Shown here: positions 12,551-23,739 of the stretch, in pieces
Layout: each line of letters opens with the position of its first letter
Numbering within the stretch: the stretch's first letter is position 1
DNA from: Lumnitzera littorea
Lineage: Eukaryota > Streptophyta > Magnoliopsida > Myrtales > Combretaceae
Reading direction: 5' to 3'
DNA length: 64,000 nucleotides
NCBI GenBank assembly: GCA_024138015.1
Contig: JAMXBB010000004.1
Location: 112,639,897-112,703,896, forward strand
The notes under the pieces: generated by a model
Databases searched by the model: none
Told to the model about the DNA's origin: nothing
What the model saw: the letters and a program-made list of their open reading frames with translations, nothing else
Made by a program: the position numbers and the translations under genes

Positions 12551-13440
12551 CTACCTTACCAAGTACAAGGACGATGTGTCCTTGGATAAGGGCTTACTAG
12601 CCTTGAAATAGAGGTTGAACTTTTTGGCCAACTCATTGAAGGAGCTGATTGAATTGTTAGGGAGGTAATTAAACCACGTCCATGTTGCTTTCCTTAGCAT
12701 GCCTAAGAAGGCTTTGTACAGTATGGCATCCCCATCACCGTGAAGATTCATGAGGGTGCAAAAGTAAAGGAGATGGTCATCAGGGTCGCTTGTGCCATTG
12801 TACTAGTCTAGGGACGGAAGTTTACCGTTAGCGGGCAACACTTCGTCCTAGACACCCTTGGTGAAGGGGGTCTTGTTGTTAACGACACCAGCCCGATGTC
12901 GCCAATAAGATTGCTTCCTTGCTATTTGGAGAGCCACCTTACCATTGTATGGAGCTCATTTAGGTCGACGTCGTCCATCAGGTGAGCTCATCGTACGGCA
13001 GAATGAGCCTGAACTCCTTGCAAGTTGGCTTCTTGCTCATTGCCAGCTAGAGCTTGGTTGTGGGTTACCACAAACCATACTAGCTATCGGCGCAGTAGCG
13101 GATTAGGTTACTAATTCCTTCCATTCTACTATTACTGCATGTTATCCTGCCTAGTACAAGCATTTGAAGCTTCGGGGTGGTAAGTTTGTTCTCTATGGCG
13201 CTCCGCTTCATCCAGGCGAGCGCGAAACTCCCTGTTCTGCTCTACATATTGCTCAACCAAGCACTCCATGTGCTCCAAGCGTTCTTCTAGCACAGCTCTT
13301 GGGATGGGCTGGTTGCCCTCAGGTTGGTTATTCACCAACTGTTGATTTCCTTATTCGTTGCGTTAAGATATGATGTAGAAAGGCTTGATGTGGGTTATAA
13401 GTTTGGTATGTTTAGGATTTTGGGTGTAGGAATTCTTCTT
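12551..13440 (-). pseudogene. Tat-1 gag remnant
   Basis: The N-terminal part (13338-13132) encodes a charged helical stretch, VLEERLEHMECLVEQYVEQN. The capsid core follows at 12751-12551 with HGDGDAILYKAFLGMLRKA, then TWFNYLPNNSISSFNELAKKF, the hallmark of Tat-type retrotransposon gag. Stops separate the parts, and the zinc-knuckle region (toward 12000) is too decayed to define. It would package element RNA. Confidence 0.75.
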
Positions 13441-13459
13441 TCCCATAGAAGGCACCAAA

Positions 13460-13946
13460 TGTCATTTCTTAATTCTTACCGATAGTCGATTAAGGTTTGC
13501 ACCTACTAGACCTGCAAAATAGTACATAATGAAGGGACGTCGAAAGTTTGTCCGGTATGGCCACTCCGATACTTAAGTCAACAATAGACTTTTGATAAAA
13601 TACAATACTTAGTGCGTAGGCTTAGAATGCAAAGTTTTTAGAGAGAGTTACCGTTAAGTAGATGTTTGGTATTTATAACAGAGGGGAGCTGGCTGTTGGA
13701 GATCAGTTGGTGAAAGAGATCTTCTTCTACAAGTATGAGAGAATAGAGCTATCGTGTCTGACATGTCCATAATATTTAGGACGTGACTATTTTATTCTTA
13801 TCTTATAGTTTATGTCTATTATAGTTCTTCATGGGCCTGAGCTACTAAGGCCCAAGCTTGAGACCCACAGAGACGAGCCTAGGGAAGTAAGGCTTAACGG
13901 ATCTGATCAGGCTTAAAAAGTCTCTATCCAAAGTATCCTATCAACA
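13460..13946 (-). mobile_element. 5' LTR of Tat-1
   Basis: On the minus strand the segment begins TGTTGATAGG and ends GAAATGACA, directly followed by TTTGGTGCC, the typical Tat leader. Length is about 487 bp. The high-coordinate end coincides with the point where copy A of the duplicated unit resumes. Confidence 0.7.
13670..13677 (-). promoter_or_regulatory. TATA box of Tat-1 LTR
   Basis: The minus strand reads TATAAATA inside the LTR, a consensus TATA box in the transcription sense of the element. Confidence 0.5.
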
Positions 13947-14085
13947 CATGTGTCCTAAGATTATATTATATTATTCAAAAGGACAGTTTTGAAATTTAGA
14001 AGTTTGGTTTTTAGAATATGTCTATGTTTATAATTTTTTTCTAATTGTCTATTGTCATATGCATACGACAAATAAAGGGAAAAGT
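13947..14085. repeat. Duplicated unit, copy A (second part)
   Basis: The sequence from GTCCTAAGATTATATTATA to CATACGACAAATAAA aligns with 20816-20910 (copy B) and 27319-27450 (copy D). It marks the other side of the Tat-1 insertion. Confidence 0.65.
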
Positions 14086-14879
14086 ATTTGTTTAGTTTTT
14101 AATGTTGGATGGTTTTTCTATGTGAATCCAAAATTTTTATTTTTTCACATTTGAGTTTATAATGCTTGCAAAGGTGTAAACAAGTTATTTTCTTGATGGT
14201 GTTAATTTTTTTAGTTATCAGGATACGTAAACACTATTCCATTTATCTATATAATTATATAGTATAAATAATATGATAAAATATAAAATAAATAAATAAT
14301 TTTAAAAAAATTGATACTTTTGTTTACAGAATAGAAGATTTTGTTTGTCCAAAGGGGGTGAATTGTGAATAGAAAAATGTAAATTAGAAAACGGTAAATG
14401 GACGATGTGCAAGAAAGGGAAGAGGAAAATAAAATTTAAATATTGAAAAATAGGATTTTTTAGTGATCAATATAGTAAATTTATATATTGGGTGCTTGTA
14501 AAACAAAAAAATATCTTCTAGGTAATATAGGTGGTAAGTTTTAGCAAATGTATCAAATGGTCTCAGTTATAGGTCACAGAGATTAGATTTTAAGAGATCT
14601 ACTAGCAAAAACATTAAGCGGCAAGATTCTAAGTGTAAGAGTTCAAACTTCCTATAAATTAGTTTTACCATTCAATTTTTGGTTTCCCACTAATTACGCG
14701 TCTAGCAGTTACTAACTTTATGGCTAAAAATTCGTTTAGAAAATGTATATATGGACCTGAACCTGTTGTAAGAGATAATGCCAGAAGAAAGCCAAAAGCA
14801 TTGAGAGCTAAGGAGAGAACCACTTCAAAAGTTTAGAAACATGTCTTCAAATAAAACCATGACACCCTCTTAGTAAACC
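14086..14879. other. Intergenic stretch without recognised gene
   Basis: AT-rich DNA with poly(T) runs and a TA-rich block near 14250-14310. It may hold 3' sequence of the neighbouring gypsy element, but no LTR was identified. Confidence 0.4.
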
Positions 14880-14939
14880 CTCTTAGTAAGAAGCAAGATG
14901 ATGCATGATACAAGAGATGATAATATAGCATGACCGCTT

Positions 14940-16118
14940 GGACACATTACGAGATAGGTCTTCCATGTCTGGATAATATAGCTTCAAGATGCTGACATGA
15001 AAAACTAGATGGGCCTTCAACCACGCAAGAGGCTCGACCTTCTAGGCTGCTCTTCCAATCTTCAATATGATAGGAACCGGACTAATGTACTTTTGGATCA
15101 ATCTTCTATCCTTGCTCTTCAATGATCTGACCTGTTCTAGAAGAAGCTTTATAAGGACCTAATCTCCAACATTGAACTCTCTAAGTCGGTGGTTCTGATT
15201 TGCCCATTTCTTCATTCTCTTGGAAGCCTTTTTAAGGTATGCTTGTGCTACTTCTAAACTCTGTTTCCAATCCCTAGTAAACTGATAAGCTCTTGGGCAT
15301 CTCCCAGTATATGGTGCTGCTACTGTGTGGGGTAACAGTGGTTGCTAACCCGTAATGATCTCTATAAGGCTCTTGTTGGAAGAAGAGCTCCGTTAGATGT
15401 TGAAATAGAACTGGGCGATATCCATCAAATCAACCAAATTCTTCTGGTTGGCACTGACAAAGTGCCAAAGGTATTCCTCTAACAACCTATTGAATCTCTC
15501 TGTCTATCCGTCACTTTACAGATGGTAACTGGAGGTCATGCTCAGCTCAGAGCCTAGGAGTTGGAATAACTTTGTCTAAAACTTCCTTGTAAACCTAACA
15601 TCCCTATCACTCACAATATTTTAGGGTACACCCTAGAATTTCACCACATGCCTAAAAGAAAGCTAAGATGTCTCTTCTGTGCTTGAACTCTTCATGGTAG
15701 GAATGAAGGTGGCATACTTAGAAAACCTATCAACAATAACAAAAACGAATGAGTACTCCCCTACTTTTGGTAGGGAAGTGATAAAATCCATGGAGACACT
15801 CTTCCATAGGCGAGATGGCACAGGAAGTGGCTCCAAGAGGCCTACCACCTTTTGCCTCTCAACTTTGTCCTACTAGTAGGTTAAGCAAGTCTTCATATAA
15901 GTCATTACATCCTCCTTCATATCCGACCAGTAATAGCCCTGCTTCAACAAGCTCCATGTCCTTTGCCAACCTGGATGTCCAGCCCACAAAGTATCATAAC
16001 ACTCTCTCATGAGTGCCCTTCTCAAGTTGCCCACCTTTGGGACATATAATCGGTGCCCCTTTATGTAAATGAGGTTGCCTTTTACCCAAAATCTAAGTAT
16101 CTTCCCTTCTTTAACCAA
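14940..16118 (-). pseudogene. Chr-1 integrase remnant
   Basis: The zinc-binding N-terminal domain occupies 16118-15873: HRLYVPKVGNLRRALMREC, AGHPGWQRTWSLL and YMKTCLTY, with one metal-binding Cys replaced by Tyr. The catalytic core begins at 15848 with EPLPVPSRLWKSVSMDFIT (first Asp present) and continues through VSDRD near 15606. The C-terminal region FNVGD-stop-VLIKLLLEQ to HLVFHVSILKLY ends near 14950. At 15633-15635 and 15576-15578 TAG stands where the family has Trp, and at 15621-15623 TAA stands where it has Gln. Integrase would join the cDNA to the chromosome, but this copy cannot be translated through. Confidence 0.8.
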
Positions 16119-16238
16119 CTACTTAAGATTTTTTGCCAACAAGTCTTGACTTATCTGTTGCTTGATCTGCTCTTGAATTGAAGTCGAGATTTGACTCGCC
16201 GACTGGTGTGCAATCTATGCTAAGGATGCTAAATCAGT

Positions 16239-16660
16239 TCACCTACTTAAAGCATTTGTCACATGATTAGTCCATCCACTACGATACTCAATATCCATAT
16301 CAAACTTTACAAGAAACTCTTGCCATCTTACTTGTTTGGTTGAAAGCTTCGGTTGAGTCAATATATGGCTGGCAGTAGAATTTTCTATCTTTACTAGAAA
16401 CTTGAATCCTAGTAAATAATGTTTCCAGGTCCTTAGATAGTGAACAATTACAAGTAACTCCTTCTCTTGAGCTGAGTACCTGTGCTTTCTTTGATTCTGC
16501 TTCCTACTCTCATATGCCACTAGATGACCCTCTTGCATCAACACTCCACCTAATGTAACATCTAAGGCATCCGTGTGGACTTCAAAAGTTTTAGAAATGT
16601 CAGGAAGTGCAAGTATTGGCTCCTCCATCACTACACGCTTCAACTCCTCGAAGGCACTCT
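16239..16660 (-). pseudogene. Chr-1 RNase H remnant
   Basis: A 134-codon open segment contains the gypsy RNase H: FEVHTDALDVTLGGVLMQEG, then HRYSAQEKELLVIVHYLRTW and KHYLLGFKFLVKIENSTA, ending in HVTNALSR. The usual TDAS motif reads TDAL, and the DHKSL-type motif is altered to ENSTA. The domain would degrade the RNA strand of the RNA/DNA hybrid. Upstream it is separated from RT by a stop near 16688. Confidence 0.85.
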
Positions 16661-16685
16661 GACATATCTCATCCCATGACCATGC

Positions 16686-17489
16686 TTAGTCCTTCTTCAA
16701 TAGATCTATGAGGGATGTAACTTGACGGGAATATCCCTCAACGAATCTCCTGTAGTAATTTGTGAGTCTAAGGAAGGACCGCAACTCCATTACACTCTTA
16801 GGCACTAGCCATTGCCTAATTGCTTCCACCTTTGCCATATCCATGCAGATCCACCTTTCTTCAACAACATGACTTAAGAAGTTGATGTGCTTCTGGGCAA
16901 AGGCATATTTCTCATGCTTCACATACAAATGATTCCCCTGCAGCTTCTTGAAAACCATTTGTAAGTGCTTCACATGGTCCTATAATGTCTTACTATACAC
17001 AATAATGTTATCTAGATAGACGACTACAAATTTGATGAGATATTCACGAAATACATTATTCATTAAGGTACAAAATGTTGCAGGAGCATTAGTGAGACCG
17101 AAGGACATCAAGAACTCATAAGCGCCTTACCAAATTACACACATCGTTTTGGGCTCATCCTTCTCAGCAATGCGAACTTGATGATAGACTGAGCGAAGAT
17201 CCAATTTTGTAAAATACTTAGCCCCACTCAGTTGATCAAACAAATCAATAATTAGAGGAATTAGGTAATGATTCTTCACTGTTAGCTTATTTAAAGCCTG
17301 GTAGTCAATACATAATCTCAAACTCCTATCCTGCTTCTTTTGAAATAGAACAGGAACCTTATATGGTGCTTTTGAAGGTTGAATGAAGCCTACCTCTAAC
17401 AACTCATCCAATTGCTTCTTCAATTTGGCAAGTTCTAGAGGCAACATTATGTAAGGAGCTTTGGCGAGTGCTTTAGCATTAGGAATCAA
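16686..17489 (-). pseudogene. Chr-1 reverse transcriptase remnant
   Basis: The fingers and palm are clear at 17489-17127: LLEVGFIQPSKAPYKVPVLF, LRLCIDYQALNKLTVKNHY and YFTKLDLRSVYHQVRIAE. The active site at 17007-17018 reads YLDN instead of YLDD, so the second catalytic Asp is lost. The palm and thumb continue at 16973-16686 with KHINFLSHVVEERWICMD and LRSFLRLTNYYRRFVEGYS. Two stops split the domain. RT would copy element RNA into cDNA. Confidence 0.85.
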
Positions 17490-17495
17490 CTCAAT

Positions 17496-18173
17496 CTAGT
17501 GGTCTACTGACCTTTTGGGAGGTAATTCCTTTGGGAGCTTGTTAGGCATCACATAATCATACTCCTTTAGGACCTTCTCTATTACCTTCGGTATCTCCGT
17601 CTTTTTTGCTTCCTCTTTCTCTATAAGAAAAGCTAGGAAAGTTGGCTCTTGATGTTTAAGCCCTCTCTTGAATTGGAGCATTGATAACATCATAACCCCA
17701 ATAGTATTCCCTTCCTTACCATTGTTGTTTACCCTGTTCCTCTGAACTATCACACAGCAAGGCTTTTCACCCATGAATAATAAGCAATCTACTATGGGCA
17801 TGGGAGCAACTTTGGCTTGTCTCGAGAAATCTATTCCAAGGATTATGCTGAAGTCATCCAATGGAACAGCTATGAAGTTGAGATTTCCACTCCAATCTCC
17901 AACCCTCACTTTTACTCCTCTTGCAACTCCTCGGACAAGGCGAGCCTTAGAGTTAATAGCTTTAATCTAGCTAGTGTCCTCAGCAAGCACTAGCCCTAAC
18001 CTTTCCACCTCAAGTACATCAATGAAGTTGTGTGTAGCACTAGAGTCTACCATTGCACTGGCACTCCTGCCATTGATGTTCAACTGGACATACATCAACT
18101 CATTATTGTTCTTAGGCTTATGTTGCACTGAGGAACTCTTTCCAACAGTTGACAACATGTGTAATGTGCCCAT
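17496..18173 (-). pseudogene. Chr-1 protease remnant
   Basis: At 18173-17967 the retropepsin motif reads AMVDSSATHNFI, where the family has VDSGATHNFI, so the catalytic triad residue Gly is Ser. The remainder (17909-17496) has DDFSIILGIDFSRQAKVAPM, the conserved IILG-hydrophobic-D strand, and then the linker ending KELPPKRSVDH before RT. A stop lies between the parts near 17967 and another at 17496-17498. Confidence 0.8.
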
Positions 18174-18233
18174 TCGAGGTTGATCCTCTTCATCACTCCC
18201 CGACTCATCATCTTGGCAGATACTCTCTACTTT

Positions 18234-19370
18234 TTATGCCATAGCATTAAGTGTTGCCCTATGTGGACACTCAGCTACTTTGTATGGGCCATTATACAAG
18301 AAACACGAGACTGAAGGCTTCTTACCTCCATTGGTTACCCCACTCTTTCTGGAATGGTGAGATTTATAGGATTTCCTTTTACTCTTTCCAGTATTATTAC
18401 TACTGCTACTTGAACTTAGGACTCCTCCACTCTTCGGTTTGCCTGACTTGACCAACTTTCCACCCTCGTATCCTGTCAACACATTCTTTCCTTTATTGTT
18501 ATGAGTGTAGTCAATCAAGCGTTCAACGGCTGCCTGTATTGTAGCCAAGTTAGTAACTCGTTGCCTTTGCAACTCATTCCTGGCATAAGGCTTTAGTCCT
18601 TCTAGGAAATAGAATGGCTTGTCATCTTCAGCCATACTCTTGATGTCTAACATCAATGTTAAGAACTTACGGACATACTTTCTAATGTCATCACTCTATC
18701 GAAGTTCCCTCAACTTCTTTTAGGCATTGTACTCAATATTCTCAGGGAAAAACTGAGTTCACAACTCAACCTTCAACTCGACCCATGTATTTACTTAAGT
18801 GTTGCCATTTTGGATATCCTCATATTTGGTGCGCCACCACAGTTTGGCATCACCAATTAAGTACATTGTAGCCATGGTGACCTTTGATCTCTCATCATTT
18901 GTCCCCATAGCAGCGAAGTACTGCTCCATATCAAATAGAAAGTTCTCTAACAACTTGGCATCCCTCACACCAGTGAATACCTTGGGCTCAGGCATCTTTA
19001 GATGTCTTACATGAGTAGGAACATTAACAGGGGCAAGGATAGGAACATTTCCTACAGCCCGAGCTAAAATAGCTACTTGTGCCTGTAACTCTTCAACAGT
19101 TTCGATTAAGGCATGAGTAGTAATTTGTCTTCTTACGTCTTCTACTTGAGTCTCCAAGTGTTGTCTTGCCTCATGGGTCATTACATGCATTTCCTCTCTG
19201 AGGGTTTGCACAGTAACATCGAAATTCTCAACCATCTCGATCATCTTAGTATTCATCTCTTGATAATTGGCCTCAACTTCGGCCACTCTTATCGACAATG
19301 CAACCAAATCATCTATCCTCTTAGATAATTCCTTGAGAATTTTCTCAAGGCTATCTAAAAGTGGAAATTT
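18234..19370 (-). pseudogene. Chr-1 gag remnant
   Basis: A coiled-coil-like N-terminus (19370-19080; LEKILKELSKRIDDLVALSI) precedes the capsid. The capsid shows PKVFTGVRDAKLLENFLFDM, a DAKLWWRTKYEDI motif at about 18810, and FYFLEGLKPYARNELQRQRV at 18600. A Ser/Lys-rich linker leads to one zinc knuckle, CFLYNGPYKVAECPH, in which the second Cys is Tyr. The region between 18795 and 18656 carries stops. No start Met before 19307 is obvious. Confidence 0.85.
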
Positions 19371-19889
19371 TTAATAATAATAAGACCCTAACTACAGAAA
19401 AGTAAAGTCCCCCCTTACGTTATAATATGTAGAAAAAAATGACCTCTTGTTAATGACCAAACACAACCCAGCTTTTATAGTAGATGATGTTGGGGACTTC
19501 AAGAATGTAACTTTTGCGTAATTAATACAACCACAATAAGTTCTCCCCTAGTATTTTCGTTATTATGGACAAACTTGAGGTTGTAATATTTACTATAATA
19601 TTATGCGTTTGTATGCTTTTCGTTTTCATTAAACAATAACTATATGTTCATTTAATTAATTATTTATTATTTTTCTCTTACTGGCTCAGGCTCTCTTTTG
19701 TTTTCCTATTACACTATCGTAAGATTCGCTTGTCCCTATTTAAGTGCAATTGGTTAATTAACGTTTTGTATTTGTTTTTTATGGGCCCTGTTCTGGCTGC
19801 AATTCGCATAAAACACAATAAATTGGACATTCAGTGTACAAATCGGATTCGTTATTAGGGATATTTTCCCGCTGAAATATGGCATAGAG
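19371..19889. other. Intergenic stretch between Chr-1 and copy B
   Basis: If Chr-1 has a 5' LTR it should lie here, but I found neither a PBS match nor a partner repeat. No gene was seen. Confidence 0.4.
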
Positions 19890-21295
19890 AACCAAATTCT
19901 ATGAGCACTTAAGACCTTCTCCTCATTTGGCAATCAAGGAAATACAATAGCGTTGTTAAGCTTTCTACTCTTGACGATCATTTAATGCTACTTGCAGTAA
20001 AAAACAATTGGATTGATACTCTGAATTCTTCTCCTATCACTTATACATTTAAGTCCCTTATACTATCTATTCCTCTTCCCTACTTCAGGTAGTGAAATTA
20101 GTGATTTTACGTAGAAACGAATGTAAATGATCGGTAGAATAATATAAAACTAGATAAAAACTGTAAATTGTAAATTTGTATAATCATACATCTAAATACT
20201 TTCTACCTAACAGTTTTAAATGGGAACAGCTTTGTAAGATTATAAACTAATAAGAGGCCACGTTGCTATTGGTATAGGTGGACGATAAGAATTCCAGTTT
20301 TACTTTCCTTCTTCATCAGTCAACGACTACAGCTATTAGAATGCGTGATGTCAAATATATGCCCTTATCACATGTTTAGAAAAGTACGGAAGAATTTTTT
20401 CTTTTTCCTTTTTTCTCCAGAAGAAATGTTTCTATTGTAATGAGTATTTCTTGATTACCTAAATAATTTAGTTGTACATAAAACCAACACCAATTATAAT
20501 AGGGAGAAAGAACGGAAAAATAAAAATCAGAGTTGTGAAATTTTAGCCATAATTTGGAACATTTTGGAAATAAGGGGTGTGGAATATAAAACCTAAAAGC
20601 TTCTCCTTTTTATTAAGCTGAAGTTAAGACCGGTTGACTATTTGCGGAACAATATTATTTTGAAGTACTAACTATTAAAGATAAATTTTATGTGACCATA
20701 TTTGTTCTTAATTCTTATTCATGAACTAAATTGCTAAGACTACTTTTACAAGTATATTACTACATGGTGCAAATTTCATGCTTTTAATGTTTAATTGGCA
20801 ACCGTAACAGATGTGTTCTAAGATTATATTAGCATGGCTCACAACATTTTTAAATGCTTTCTAGCTTACGTTTCTTTCAATCATATATTGTCACATCCAA
20901 ATAATAAATATATAAAAAAAAAAAAGCAATATAGTTGTAACAATTTTGAGTAAATGAGATAAATTGTACAGAGACTATCCAACTTCAGCTACTCCTCTTC
21001 CTCTCCATCATGAAACCATTGATCCACCAGCTTGTTGATGAGCATTTAGCACTAAACGGATTAGCCATTGTCGTATCCGAATATCCGGGTTCGATTTGGT
21101 GATGTCATTCACAGGAACATAGTGCTACTATCTTTAACAATCGGATAATAACATAAATAACTAAATTAAAACATAAAATATTAAATTGAGTTTCAGAGAA
21201 CTTCCTGCATAGTTGTCCCAATAAATATGGTAAGCTTTGCGGTAGCATTAATTTAAGATTAAAGGGTAAGATATTATGGCAGCTTCTTGGAAAAA
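19890..21295. repeat. Duplicated unit, copy B (the most complete)
   Basis: Three sub-blocks occur in order. Block 1 (19890-20410) matches copies A and C. Block 2 (20540-20910, from GAAATTTTAGCCATAATTTG) matches C and D. Block 3 (20960-21295, from GATGAGCATTTAGCAC and including TTCGATTTGGTGATGTCATT) matches D at 27560-27574 and 28376-28560. No conserved coding frame was found. The unit ends close to the 3' side of the P450 gene in copy D, so it may be duplicated gene-flank DNA. An old unclassified transposon is the alternative. Confidence 0.7.
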
Positions 21296-23527
21296 AAAAA
21301 ATTGCTTGCTAGCAAAAGTTATATATGATATGTACTTTAGCATATGTGCATGTTTTCTATACATTAAATATGAAGCTAATTTACAATCATATATATATAT
21401 ATATATAATCTATATTAAGTTAGTAATCTGTTATTAGGCAAGATTTAATCCGTTAAAGACTTATATATTGCATCATAACATAATTCTAAAATAGTCATTT
21501 AGTATACTTTATGAAACATACAGCCATTAAAGATATGTTGCAAATATAGGCTTAGGGAAGATTTTAGAGACATGATTTCTGTCATAGATATTTATCCCAA
21601 AAATCATTGTCGTTAATTCTATTTAGCAACCATGAACAAATAGTGACCATACGATAGAAAATTTGTCTCTAATACTAATCAATTCCGCTGTAAATTACTT
21701 GTGAAAATCTACAATGAAAAGGAATTTGGAGATAAAATTCCTATCATAAAACAAAATAAAATTTATTTATAATTCCCTATAAGTTAAAATTAATTTTATT
21801 TTAATTAGAAAATTTTTTCACAATTTTGTCTTTATTTGATGGTTATTGTAATTAAATAACTATTTATTGATAATTTTCATTACAAATTTGTTTGTAATTC
21901 TATAATAATTATAATTAAATTCCATTAAATTTCCTCACAAATTTTTTTCTATTTTAATTATGTTTCCTTGTAAAATTTTTTATTAATAAATTATAATGTA
22001 GATTTGTCTTTATCATCATGACAATTAAAATGCTATTTGTAGATAATTACTATTGCAAATATATTATATCAAATTATATTCTTATATTACACATTTGATT
22101 TTCTTTTATTATTCAAATCCTATAAATATATAAATGTATGCATTTGCATGTAAATTACTAAACAATCAATCAATTATTTCAACCAAAATATATAATAAGG
22201 GTATCCATACAATCTGCATAAAGTCTTTAAAAATAACGTGTAAGAGCCAACATATGTAAAATAGTTTGTAACTTCATCTAATGTGTATCAAGATTGTTTC
22301 ACTTGAGGCTTGGCTATTTCAAACAATGTAGCTTCAATATTTATTTAAATCTATTATTTAAGAAAGTGGTAAAAAAAAAAAATTCACTAATATTGGTCAC
22401 TTTTACAAGTGGATAGTTCCTATAGTATTCCTAACTAACAACATTCTTATGTGATAGGCTTCACATTAATGATCAATTTCAATAACATTAAGATATAAAT
22501 GAACTTATGGGCAAGACTTTGGCAAGCAATTTGGTTCCTACTATCACCACAAGCTATGAAGAAGAAACAATTGAATACATCACTCACATAGTTATAATTT
22601 GGAAGAAATTTATATCACAAGGTTTAACAATTTAAGACAATATCTATTTCTTTATGCTTTCTTTCCTTAATGTCTCCATGCATAAATAAGCAAAGGTGCT
22701 TATGCTTGCGGATGTGGGCCTTAACTGACTTGAATTCCTCTTAGATGAATGCTTAAGCAGGTTCTAATATGGCAAGATGGAGTTGGAATAAGGTAATGTA
22801 AGCAAGAGTGCATAGTATTGAGAAAGGGAAATTGGGGAGGGGTATGCCTTGAGGTCTACTAAAGCCTTCATCAAAATATACATGGGGCTTGCCTTATTCC
22901 TACGAACTTTTAGCCTCTATGTGTCCCATTTACTTTCTATAAATTTAACCCCTAGCTCACTAAAATTGATGAGAAATTCCTTATTTCTTTCTATGAGAAA
23001 GGAAAAAATAAAATAAAATAAAATAAACAAAGTAACTTTGAGGCAGAGTAAATCAACTTACTTGAAACAGAAATAACATGTCCTAAAAATGAATGCTAAA
23101 ATGCAAAATGGTAGTCAATAAATTAAATGTTTCTATAGGAGGAGTGCTATTATAAATTACATTGTATCTTTTTCATTCCATCAAAATATAATATGTGCAA
23201 AAAGGCTTCTAAAATTATCCAACTACACCTTGTTAGTCCACAAACTGTGACATGATTGCATACGTGAAAGTGATTCTTCTTATTGAAAGTAAATAAGATA
23301 TTTCCAAGTACTTGGGCAATAATAAGCAAAATGCAGACATAGGAATGAAAAATTCTTATCCGCTACATATGCAATATATATATATACTAATTCTAACTCA
23401 GTTTCCTCAAGAACATGCTACATAAGATTTCTAGGTATGTGCAAATAGATGAAGGAGGAATTTTAACTCTTTCTAATGGTCAATAAATAGTAATTCATAG
23501 AACAAGGGGTTAGTATAATAGTAAACA
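21296..23527. other. AT-rich intergenic DNA
   Basis: No gene was recognised. 21540-22080 repeatedly shows short ACAAATT and TTGTAATT motifs in both orientations, suggestive of a non-autonomous DNA transposon, but no terminal inverted repeats were defined. A (TA)n run lies near 21391-21409 and AAAAT units near 23005-23030. Confidence 0.45.
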
Positions 23528-23707
23528 TGTAAGACCCTATAATTAAGTATCCCATACGGATTGTAAGAGGTTACGATACTAATTTATAAGATCATGATTA
23601 TGAATACCGTATCAACATAAGCTTAAATCTTTTAAGCTAAGTGATTAACATGGCTCATTAGTCTTTGTCAGCTTGACTATTTGCTACTTTTGACTTTGAA
23701 TGATACA
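23528..23707 (+). mobile_element. Solo LTR related to the TRIM
   Basis: The segment starts TGTAAGACCCTATAATTAAG and aligns along its length with the two LTRs of the TRIM at 24394-24575 and 24808-25009. No convincing target duplication flanks it. The high-coordinate end is uncertain by a few bases. Confidence 0.65.
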
Positions 23708-23739
23708 CTACATATATCAAAAGAAGTATCATGATTTGA

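Larger units (their letters stand above)
11149..13946 (-). mobile_element. Tat-1: truncated Tat-type Ty3-gypsy element
   Basis: On the minus strand it consists of a 5' LTR (13946 to 13460), the TTTGGTGCC leader, a gag remnant and a protease. It then stops without RT, integrase or 3' LTR. The host sequence of copy A is interrupted near 11148 and continues at 13947, so the insertion limits are inferred from the duplicated unit. The missing downstream half suggests a deletion after insertion. Confidence 0.75.
14880..19370 (-). mobile_element. Chr-1: decayed chromovirus-like Ty3-gypsy polyprotein
   Basis: Gag, protease, RT, RNase H and integrase follow each other on the minus strand in the order of Ty3-gypsy elements. 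The open segments (19307, 18656, 18173, 17909, 17489, 16973, 16643, 16118 and 15848 as first bases) all lie in one reading frame. Over about 4.4 kb the coding region is therefore broken by stop codons only, without a detectable frameshift. The gag and integrase sequences resemble the chromovirus branch, but I did not find a clear chromodomain. LTRs and a PBS were not recognised on either side, so the ends are approximate. Confidence 0.85.
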
